A stretch of 38,463 nucleotides of DNA from an uncultured Chitinophagales bacterium (GTDB taxonomy: Bacteria; Bacteroidota; Bacteroidia; Chitinophagales; JAHDHT01). Shown here one piece after another: positions 32,801 through 38,463 of this stretch. The DNA is taken from NCBI GenBank assembly GCA_938023075.1, contig CALHDG010000006.1, positions 1-38,463 on the forward strand. The letters are read 5' to 3'. The position numbers and the translations under genes were made by a program. Below the pieces are notes generated by a model. It had not been told where the DNA came from. It did not search any database and was given only the letters and a program-made list of their open reading frames with translations. The first letter of the stretch is position 1. Every line of letters starts with the position of its first letter.

Positions 32801-34931
32801 AATCTGTGGTTCTATCACAATTATCCGTTACAGAATAAGTTACTTCGTAAATTGCACCGTCACAATTTGCATTTCCTTCAACAAGCACAGGAGTAGAAAC
32901 GGCAGTTGCTCCATCGCCTCCACAGCTTATGGTGAAGCTTGGCATATCTGCAACAAAAGAATCTACACAAGTTATATTTCTATCTGCCGGGCAATCAACT
33001 GCCGGAAAGCTATTGTTAATGGTAAAGTTTTGCTCACAAGTAGCAATTCTTCCAAATTGATCAGTAGCCGTATAGGTTACCGTGTAAATTGATCCTAAAC
33101 AATTAGGCATACCTGCAGTTAAAGCTATACCAGAAGTTTCCACTGTTGCATTACCACACTCAACCGTTAATTGAGGCTCAACTGGAGTAATATCTGCCAC
33201 ACAAGTTACATCTTGTCCATCAATACAAGAAAATTGTGGCAAAGCAGGCGTTTGTATTTCAATTCTTTGCAGGCAAGAAAGCTCTAAATCATCTGTGGTA
33301 ATTGTTGTACCATTATTATCTATCACCGTATAGGTTCTCATAATGGTAAAAGTACCATCTAATATATTACCGGTTTCAACATCCGTAGAAGTAATAGTAA
33401 GATCTCCACAAGATTGAATAACGGTAATTAAACTAACATCTGCCGGAGGAGCAGCACAGCTTGCTGTTACCAAAGGAGCAACACAAGCAATTTCTAAAGT
33501 ACAAGTAGTACTACTGCCACCATCTGTAACTGTAAAGTTTCCATCTTGAGCGGCAAAACCGGTATTGTTATTAGTTGTCCAGTTAGTAGCGTCAAAAACT
33601 GCACTACTTATGGTAGTAGTAGAACCTTCTACTACTGAAAAATTGTAGGTAGCATTATCAACTTCTGGATTAAGAGAAATTGAACTAACTCCATCAGTAA
33701 GTACGGTAGGTTGGGCACTGCTTGCTGAAGAAGTTCCCTCTGCATCCCAACTTCCGTTCATTTGAATAGCCGAAATAAAACCGGATTGATCTGCCGGCGT
33801 AGGTTCCGTACCTTGATAAGCGAAAATTTGATCACCTGCAGTAGTTAGGTTAAGTGGTGTACCCGTGTAAAAGCCTACCGTAGTTCCGTTTTGATTTAAA
33901 ACATTTCCGTCGGCATCAATATAAACCTGATCTCCAGGTAAAAGCGTTTGCGTAAACGTTACTGTAATAGTAGATTCTCCAGCAGAAGGTGGGTTAAAAC
34001 CAGAGCTTGTTGTCCAACCTCTGTCGGTAAAAGAAATTTCTGTTCCTGGAGTAATTCCTTCAAAAGTAACAAAACCAAATTGGTCTGTTCCTGTACCGGC
34101 AGGTACAGTTGGATCAGAATTGTAAGAAGTAAATGCAATATCTCCAGGACTTAAGCTAGTTTGACTAACCTGAGTTCCGATGGAAAAATTACCATCTTGT
34201 GGAGCGATGCCCATACTGTCGTTAGTTGTCCAGTTAGTTGGGTCTAAAACCGCATTGCTTACTGTTGTAGATGAGCCGCTCACAATAGAAAAATTGTAAG
34301 TAGCATTATCAACCTCTGGATTAAGAGAAATTGAATTAAGTCCATCTGTAAACGTAGTAGGTTGAGCACTGTTTTGTGACGTACTTCCGTTTGCATCCCA
34401 ACCTCCATTCATTTGAATAGCAGAAATAAAATTTGTTTGGTTAGCAGGTGTAGGTTCTGCACCTTGGTAAACAAAAATTTGATCGCCTGCCGGATCTAAG
34501 CTAAGTGGTGTACCTGTGTAGTTGCCCACTACGGTTCCGTTTTGATTAAGTACATTACCAGCAGCATCAATGTAAACCTGATCTCCAGGAGAAAGTGCTT
34601 GCGTAAAGTTAACCATAATAGTTGATTCACCAGTTGAAGCCGGCGCAAAGCCTGTGCTTGATGTCCATCCTCTATCTGTAAAAGATAAAAGCGTGCCTGG
34701 AGCAATATTGGTTAAGGTTAAAAAGCCAAATTGGTCAGCCTCTGTTCCAGCCGGTACCGACTGATCTGAATTATAGGAGATAAAAATGAGCTCTCCTAAG
34801 TTTAAACTGGATTGAGCTTGAGCTTGGTTAAGGCTACAGAGACTCAATACCAGTAGACTAATAAATGCAAGTAATGGTTTTTTACAGCAGCATTTACAGT
34901 TCATAAAAAAAGTGGTTAAATTTTGATACAT
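26895..34931 (-). CDS. Giant modular secreted protein: LTD-like x2, 16 Cys-rich HYR-like repeats, TSP3-like repeats, FN3-like modules, T9SS sorting domain
   Basis: 2,678 residues; the better start is the ATG at 34904, giving signal peptide MNCKCCCKKPLLAFISLLVL...AQAQ. Order by residue: two near-identical modules of about 210 residues (42-255 and 260-470; SYNSD..VPAGT..DQFGF, SFTDRGW, GDQVYIDA), a linker, then sixteen repeats of about 78 residues (about 570-1820). Their consensus is TC..DI....P..T.SCG, GPTLVSG.ANC.GAVYE, ITYTVTDDCGRTASCTQ. Next come Asp-rich thrombospondin-3-like segments (DSDGDGICDPDD, DTDGNGIPDGCD), a duplicated 190-residue module (SFTIRDLDYKRYGY, SSNQQEAVCVNGYLNG, KYGTGSNSPV), more TSP3-like segments, two FN3-like modules and a type A T9SS sorting tail (IYPNPAVDQIEI...GIYFVMTVNG...KQFIVK). 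Probably a calcium-stabilised cell-surface or secreted adhesin/matrix protein; no enzymatic domain is visible. Confidence 0.88.
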   Translation of the reverse strand: MYQNLTTFFMNCKCCCKKPLLAFISLLVLSLCSLNQAQAQSSLNLGELIFISYNSDQSVPAGTEADQFGFLTLTNIAPGTLLSFTDRGWTSSTGFAPASTGESTIMVNFTQALSPGDQVYIDAAGNVLNQNGTVVGNYTGTPLSLDPAGDQIFVYQGAEPTPANQTNFISAIQMNGGWDANGSTSQNSAQPTTFTDGLNSISLNPEVDNATYNFSIVSGSSTTVSNAVLDPTNWTTNDSMGIAPQDGNFSIGTQVSQTSLSPGDIAFTSYNSDPTVPAGTGTDQFGFVTFEGITPGTEISFTDRGWTTSSGFNPPSAGESTITVTFTQTLLPGDQVYIDADGNVLNQNGTTVGFYTGTPLNLTTAGDQIFAYQGTEPTPADQSGFISAIQMNGSWDAEGTSSASSAQPTVLTDGVSSISLNPEVDNATYNFSVVEGSTTTISSAVFDATNWTTNNNTGFAAQDGNFTVTDGGSSTTCTLEIACVAPLVTASCAAPPADVSLITVIQSCGDLTITSTDVETGNILDGTFTIMRTYTVIDNNGTTITTDDLELSCLQRIEIQTPALPQFSCIDGQDVTCVADITPVEPQLTVECGNATVETSGIALTAGMPNCLGSIYTVTYTATDQFGRIATCEQNFTINNSFPAVDCPADRNITCVDSFVADMPSFTISCGGDGATAVSTPVLVEGNANCDGAIYEVTYSVTDNCDRTTDCIQRLTLVGDAPTISCASIPATANCEEAALSFAPDFTVSCGSGTVSATLSLASGSANCDGAQYEVTYTITDDCGRTASCVQSIQLINDAPEIVCPDNGQVTCVADINPLVPMVTNSCGTGNTVNTMGPTLVSGMQNQTGSVYEVVYTVTDLCGRTASCTQTYTITSDALTITCPADVIVDCVGDIVEGEANISSNCGGSVQRSVTGPTLISGQANCGGAVYGITYSAVNNVGATASCTQNFTLRENLPVLTCPAGIRVTCATEIVAEVPTYTLNCSGTAQVTSGDPVLVSGTANCDGAVYEITYTVTSNCGSSATCTQPFTISNAAPTIQCVSGMTASCAADITPIEPIYTVSCGETGTVTNSAPVLVSGEANCSGSVYEITYTVTDACNRTANCTQSIIINNDPLVVECPPTQVVSCFADIVTGTPTFTTSCGVTADVTTVGPTLFLGEENCNGAVYAVNYTVMDACGNSAVCEQLFAIENDAPSIQCPVNETVTCLDDIVLADNLVFQTSCAGESTVTANGPLLREGTPNCTGAVYVATYTVTDNCNRVASCEQTFTISNAAPSITCIADATVSCFADIVVGSPAFETSCGAGSLSSEGPTLIQGNDNCDGAVYSIIYTVSDACGRTATCTQNITLDQAMPTISCPANQVVNCESDIVAGEANFTISCGNFGLVTTEGPTLIAGTQACPQTYAITYTVEDECGRTASCSQEFSINNAPPTISCPADVSVTCSDDIVISAATFETSCNLGAEVTTVGPTLISGQSEAVGAVYELVYTATDACGATATCSRRFTIQNNAPLISCPSDAIVTCAADIQIGSPITSISCDGTGSLSTVGPNLVSGQPDCNGAVYQVVYSVTDGSGRTENCTQTFTVVNDGPSIVCPDSKIVSCEAEIVEETIFVSSSCGVNATLSTVGPVLVNGDANCSGATYEIRYTATDDCGRTASCTQSFILDNAEPTITCVDAEVVTCIENITDETPQYTTSCGLGASIVTEGPTLIAGVPNCNGALYNIVYSVVDDCGRTASCTKTISIANDIQLVCPMDKLVTCFDELVAETPTYTIGCGQGGTLSVDGPNLVSGDMFCGGSIYSFTYTVTDNACGRTTSCTQEMTVINCDSDGDGICDPDDVCMGYDDSVDNNANGIPDGCETVTPACPDSDNDGVCDADDICIGADDNLDTDGNGIPDGCDNCENVFFNFTHPGNSWHDGDLTGSLSNNGQCANINISDPYHILQHTQESGGGLMIGMDPKNVNQSVNICYDLCNVSDNISFTIRDLDYKRYGYKSSNQQEAVCVNGYLNGSEVLPQLSSLNGSVKITGNVAEATTDSRHGKDESILVEFDQCIDQVCIKYGTGSNSPVVNPTYGKIYIGEGNGIFAEFCDVPCDGGQVAQACSNEYLNFQNSGVNWATNATSGVYTVGNQTYTINIEDADRILEDTYEHGQGLLIGIEPKDVHDEVVITYNFSTIANDVSFKIRDLDRKHYGNQSSNQQEAVCVYGYLNGVLVNPNISLGEGHINIQGNCAQSTVNSADSGQEESVMVSFDQCIDEVKIVYGTGSNSPVANPTYSKIYIGEGLGFFTGVCGNECGNVQPCSDVDLDGVCDEVDICPNFDDSIDTDGDGIPDACDLCDCTCIDSDLDGVCDEDDVCPGSNDNVDMNNNGIPDGCECPTGDSDRDGVCDGDDQCPGLDDFSDACQNGLAVNNCNNFIAAPSITGVLDETLIVSWLGDGSTIELQYRAAGESTWQSHHSTDGYAVLSLLRICTDYQLRLKSSCNGSDIFSPIKTTTTTGCIDCSAADLEMFVFNVEGTSAILAWDVVPGTIYRLHYKEIGESSYKTYTTPIPFVVLLGLNDCTSYEFALSVYCQDGVQSDKSVPISFTTTNCKGEGGDITLSDNHSISIYPNPAVDQIEIRLSDETEADVITIYNAAGQIMLGHNEINFDGVVYKTNINHLSEGIYFVMTVNGDTVETKQFIVK

Positions 34932-35458
34932 GTGTGAATATCGATTTAAAAGTGATTAAATAAATATGTTAAAAAATTATTAAAAGAAGTTTTTGATTTA
35001 CATTTATTTTATGAGTTTTTTAACTAGTGATTTATTTGAAATCATTTCAATAAAAAGATGAATATTAAGAAAGAGAAGCTAGTAGGTTAAGGTAGGTCTC
35101 AGTAAGCTATTTTGGTCAATTTGATAGACTTTACTATTTTATTAAAGTAACAACAATTTAAAAAAAATATACACAAATTATTAATAATCAATATTTTAAT
35201 AATAAATTCACATTAAGAAAAGACATAATACAATTTAACAAAATATTTATGTTGCATTTATAGTGTTTAGCAAAAACTATTCCAATATTGATTGGTTAGT
35301 TACTTAATGAGCGTTTTTATTTCAAAAACAAGCATAATTTTTGTTGCTTATTCTTATTAATTAGTGTTTGTTATTTTTTTTAAAAACAACTTTAATCATC
35401 TAGTTAACATCTAATAAGTGTGACACAATTTTATGTAAAAAAAAATTAGGAAATAGGT
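34932..35458. other. Divergent intergenic region between giant protein and metalloprotease
   Basis: About 527 bases, very AT-rich, with no coding frame. It must carry both promoters. A purine-rich AGGAAATAGGT directly before the metalloprotease ATG could act as its ribosome binding site. I could not assign a convincing TAnnTTTG box to either side. Confidence 0.5.
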
Positions 35459-37810
35459 ATGAAAGGTATAAAGATCAAATTTTTTTGTGGAATGTTATTT
35501 ACGTTAGGCATTAGCCTAGCAATTAATGCTCAAGTCAAAAAAAATAATTTAACCAGGAATAAGATTGAACATTGTTTAACCATGGATGCGCTTGAAAAGA
35601 GATTAAAAAATGACCAGGCTTATCAATCTTTTTACCGAAATGCGTACCAAATTTCTAAAGTGAGCAAACAAGCTCAAAAAAGAATGGTTATGGATGATAT
35701 AGTTGTACCAGTTGCTTTTCACTTTGCTCCCAATGTAGTTAACTGTAATGATTTAGCATGTATTTTAGCGGAGGTTCAAGATCAAATGGATGCATTAAAT
35801 GAAGCATTTGCAGACAACACTGGCACTAGTGCAGAAGCAATTTGTCCATCGGCATATCAAGATGCCAATGGAAATAGCGTTGCTTCTACTGGCTCTGGAA
35901 TTAGTTTCTGCTATGCCACCCCACCGCAAAACAATGCGCAAGGTTTAGATCCTATTTGTGATCCACCAATTACCTTAGGCGCTTTTACAGGAGGGGCCAG
36001 TATTGGTGGACTTGGTGCGCCGGGTTGGGAAGGAATCTTAAATATTTTCATTACTCCCGATGATTGTTTGGGTATTTCGGATGGAATACCCGGAGCAGCT
36101 GATGGTGACGGAGTAACCGTTTGTGCCGCAGCTTTTGGCGGTCAAAGTCCAACAAGCGGTTGTGGTTTAGATACTGAAGTCTATTATGGATTAGGCAAAA
36201 CCCTTACTCACGAAGTTGGACATTACTTGGGTTTATTTCATACTTTTGAAGGAGGCTGTAGTGACGAGCCAAACAGTGCCGGACCCTACAATGTTAATGA
36301 TACTCCAGCAATTGCTGAAGATACCGCAGGTTGCCCTTCTACTTGTGTAAATGGAGGCTGTGGTTCGAATGTTGCCTTTGCCAATTTTATGGACTATTCT
36401 GATGATGCTTGCTTAACCATGTTTACGCAAGATCAGGTGTTAGTGATGAATTATTGGGCAAACCAATTATTTGGAAATACTTCATCCGCTTGTTCTGGAT
36501 CTAATTCAACCGCATTAACTGCTTTATGCGATAACCAACCTTGTGTAAGCGTTTGCCCTACCAATGTAGTAACATCTATAAATATACAAAACGATTTTTG
36601 TGGATCAACCGGAAATTTAAACTTTCCTAACCCCATTGCCAACGGCTTAATTTTAAATGCCGATAGTAATGACCCTAAATTTGTATGGTCGGTAAATGGA
36701 TATTTAAGCGCAAATGGTACTCCAATTAACAATCCTGCAATAGTCAATTCAAGTTTGTGTTCCGTTAATGCACAAACCTATTATTTAAATATTGATTGTA
36801 ACAGCACACCGCTTACTAATCTTCTGCAAGGTGGTATTTACACCATTCGTGTATATCCTAACAGACCTAATGATTTGACCAACTTAATTAGCATTACCAA
36901 TGAAAATACATGTATTGAACCCATTATTACACCTTTACCCGGTTGCCAAAACTACATTGGTATTACTCCAAATTCAAGTAATGTTTCTTTTCCGGTAAAT
37001 TCTGGTGATATGGGAATTGTTTCATATGAACTGGAGTACCTACCTAATGCTAATGGACCGGATTGCTGTACCACAACTGACACTGAAGGGGAGATAATTG
37101 AAAATGGTAATTTTGAAATGGATGTAGCAAATTGGATAGAAACAGAAGAAGTACCAGTAGGTACACCTAATCCAAATCCTTTTGGGATTATTGGAGTTTC
37201 TGATAATTTAAGCATTTACGGTTCAATCGACGCATGGTTTGGAGGTTGGCAGCAAAGTTCATATACTGCTATTGAGAAAACGATTATTATACCAGTTTGC
37301 GATGAACTAGCCTTATCGTTTGATTACGCAACTTTTAGTTGTAGTAATTTTGGCAATACAATTTTAAATGTGATAATAGGCAATGTCACTGTAGCCACTG
37401 TTTTTTGTGAAAGTTCCGGATATTCTATTAATAACTTTGGACCCATAAATGTTAAATCGTTTAATGTACCAATTGGCGAGCAAGTTTTAAAATTAGAAGC
37501 CATTGAAACCGGAATATCTGGTGGGAGTATCATTGTTGATAATTTATCACTCATTTCATCTGCTTGTACTAAACCGGTTGATTGTAATGAAGAAATTACT
37601 TTAAATTATAATTGTAATTGCGATAATTCTTTAAACTTTAACAATACTCATCAAGTATCAGTCAGCTTTCATGCGGGTGTAAGTATTGAATCGAGCGCAA
37701 TTGTTAATGCTACCGTACACTATAAAGCTGGTACTCGAATTACTTTAAATTCTGGTTTTTCGACACAGGTGCCCAATCAATTTTCTGCGTATATAGAGGC
37801 ATGCTTTTAA
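35459..37810 (+). CDS. Secreted M43-family (pappalysin/cytophagalysin-like) zinc metalloprotease
   Basis: 783 residues with a signal peptide (MKGIKIKFFCGMLFTLGISLAINAQ). The catalytic domain (about 70-340) holds the zinc motif HEVGHYLGLFH (H251, E252, H255, H261) and a Met-turn in FANFMDYSDDACLTMFTQDQ (M311). N-terminal features such as VVPVAFHFAPNV, CPSAYQDANGN and GWEGILNIFITPDD are family-typical. Downstream lie Cys-containing beta modules, a carbohydrate-binding-like jelly roll (GEIIENGNFEMDVANWIE to DNLSLISSAC, about 545-705), and a C-terminal repeat (FHAGVSIESSAIVNATVHYK, AGTRITLNSGFST) matching the 3-coathanger-stack domain, without a usual T9SS type A tail. ATG preceded by AGGAAATAGGT. 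Divergent from the giant surface protein. Confidence 0.88.
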   Translation: MKGIKIKFFCGMLFTLGISLAINAQVKKNNLTRNKIEHCLTMDALEKRLKNDQAYQSFYRNAYQISKVSKQAQKRMVMDDIVVPVAFHFAPNVVNCNDLACILAEVQDQMDALNEAFADNTGTSAEAICPSAYQDANGNSVASTGSGISFCYATPPQNNAQGLDPICDPPITLGAFTGGASIGGLGAPGWEGILNIFITPDDCLGISDGIPGAADGDGVTVCAAAFGGQSPTSGCGLDTEVYYGLGKTLTHEVGHYLGLFHTFEGGCSDEPNSAGPYNVNDTPAIAEDTAGCPSTCVNGGCGSNVAFANFMDYSDDACLTMFTQDQVLVMNYWANQLFGNTSSACSGSNSTALTALCDNQPCVSVCPTNVVTSINIQNDFCGSTGNLNFPNPIANGLILNADSNDPKFVWSVNGYLSANGTPINNPAIVNSSLCSVNAQTYYLNIDCNSTPLTNLLQGGIYTIRVYPNRPNDLTNLISITNENTCIEPIITPLPGCQNYIGITPNSSNVSFPVNSGDMGIVSYELEYLPNANGPDCCTTTDTEGEIIENGNFEMDVANWIETEEVPVGTPNPNPFGIIGVSDNLSIYGSIDAWFGGWQQSSYTAIEKTIIIPVCDELALSFDYATFSCSNFGNTILNVIIGNVTVATVFCESSGYSINNFGPINVKSFNVPIGEQVLKLEAIETGISGGSIIVDNLSLISSACTKPVDCNEEITLNYNCNCDNSLNFNNTHQVSVSFHAGVSIESSAIVNATVHYKAGTRITLNSGFSTQVPNQFSAYIEACF

Positions 37811-38463
37811 ATTTCACGTTCTATTTTTAGATGTTTCTAAACCCGACAACGGTTTGCAACTTAGCCCCAATTTCCAAGCCAACAGCACTAAAGTGCATTG
37901 GGTTGTTTAACAGTTAGGTGATGTTTTTCGAATGGAAAAAATTCATCATTCAAAATTGGGTGTTCGGTGTTTGATAATCAATATTTTGTTGGATGATCAT
38001 TTATGGAGTAATGAATATTGATAGACGGATAATGAATGTTGAAGTGTCAATCCCTAATTTAGGTTAACCGCTTTTTGTAGTTATTAAATATCATCTTTTG
38101 TTAATATTGGGCAATGCCAGTTACTGGTATTTTTGTAAAAAGTAGTGTATTGTTTTTTTAAACACTCTATAAAAAGCCAGCAATTTATTAATGCTATATT
38201 AAATGCAACAAACACGTTTAGAAAATATGTTGAGCCAAGACAAAACATTTATAACAAGGTACAGCATTCCAAAAAATTTGTAAATTGTGCGCCTCTTGAA
38301 TTCATTTGAGTATAAAAAAATTTGTAATTATTCAGCGTAGAATAACAATAAATTTGGACAAAACTAGTTTTTTAGTAATTGATACCAAAAAAGCTACAAG
38401 TTCGGATAACTCAACTGCCTAAAGAATCAAGGGTTCTTATAGAGTTGGTTAACTCATTATATA
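37811..38463. other. Gene-free end of window with one hairpin
   Basis: No protein-like frame on either strand over 650 bases; composition becomes strongly AT-rich toward the end. The only structure seen is the hairpin at 37879-37901. Confidence 0.5.
37879..37901. repeat. Hairpin downstream of the metalloprotease gene
   Basis: CCAA-CA-GCACT-AA-AGTGC-A-TTGG: a 5-base GC-containing stem extended by a second 4-base stem. It begins 69 bases after the stop and is followed by GTTGTTTAA, so it might end the transcript, although no strong T-run is present. It also resembles short dispersed GCACTAAAGTGC-type repeats. Confidence 0.45.

Noticed and set aside
27197-34154. Many plus-strand open frames opposite the giant gene
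   Set aside because: They are antisense shadows of the repetitive minus-strand gene, Ser/Pro/Val-rich and without starts or domains.

Overview
The window looks like a chromosomal segment of a low-GC member of the Bacteroidota, most likely a saprospirian/chitinophagian-type relative. The grounds are type IX secretion (T9SS) C-terminal sorting domains, a secreted M43 metalloprotease with a 3-coathanger-stack-like tail, Cys-rich HYR-like and thrombospondin-3-like modules, TAnnTTTG-type -7 promoter boxes, A-rich leaders without strong Shine-Dalgarno sequences, and hairpin repeats of the kind common between Bacteroidota genes. No rRNA, tRNA, CRISPR array, intact insertion sequence or prophage was recognised.

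Layout. 1-448: a terminator hairpin and the C-terminal remnant of an unknown gene. 450-7060: housekeeping genes (octanoyltransferase lipB, bifunctional phosphoglucose/phosphomannose isomerase, YraN-like protein, DegT-type aminotransferase, UvrD-like helicase fused to a Cys-rich PD-(D/E)XK nuclease). 7170-12950: exported proteins (GH92 mannosidase, secreted endonuclease/exonuclease/phosphatase with a sorting domain, small outer-membrane-like protein), with a palindromic repeat element and an amidase remnant between them. 13396-21476: glyoxylate-shunt region. Malate synthase and isocitrate lyase form a minus-strand operon. A divergent regulator resembling the RamB/PrpR/ScfR family lies 2.3 kb away with a VOC protein behind it. 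A ParE-type toxin-antitoxin pair and a decayed TPR-protein gene sit between. Nearly the same inverted-repeat sequence, TTTAGCG-N7-CG(C)TAAA, lies directly upstream of both aceB and the regulator. 21489-24869: FAH-family enzyme, GNAT acetyltransferase, SMC/OLD-like ATPase, acyl-CoA dehydrogenase. 24870-26467: mostly non-coding, with nested tandem hairpin repeats and a small, probably broken lipoprotein gene. 26468-37810: an ABM-like protein, a giant 2,678-residue modular secreted protein, and a divergent secreted M43 metalloprotease. 37811-38463 holds no gene I can support.

How the genes fit together. The strongest functional unit is the aceB-aceA operon with the nearby regulator: the shared operator-like palindrome suggests that the regulator controls both the glyoxylate shunt and itself, despite the later accumulation of a toxin-antitoxin pair and gene debris between them. 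The second unit is the divergent pair of giant modular protein and M43 protease, which share a 0.5-kb intergenic region and are both predicted to be exported.

The window is rich in gene debris. I translated by hand remnants of an amidase, a retropepsin-like protease, a TPR protein and an unidentified protein, plus a frameshifted lipoprotein. Several lie next to palindromic repeats.
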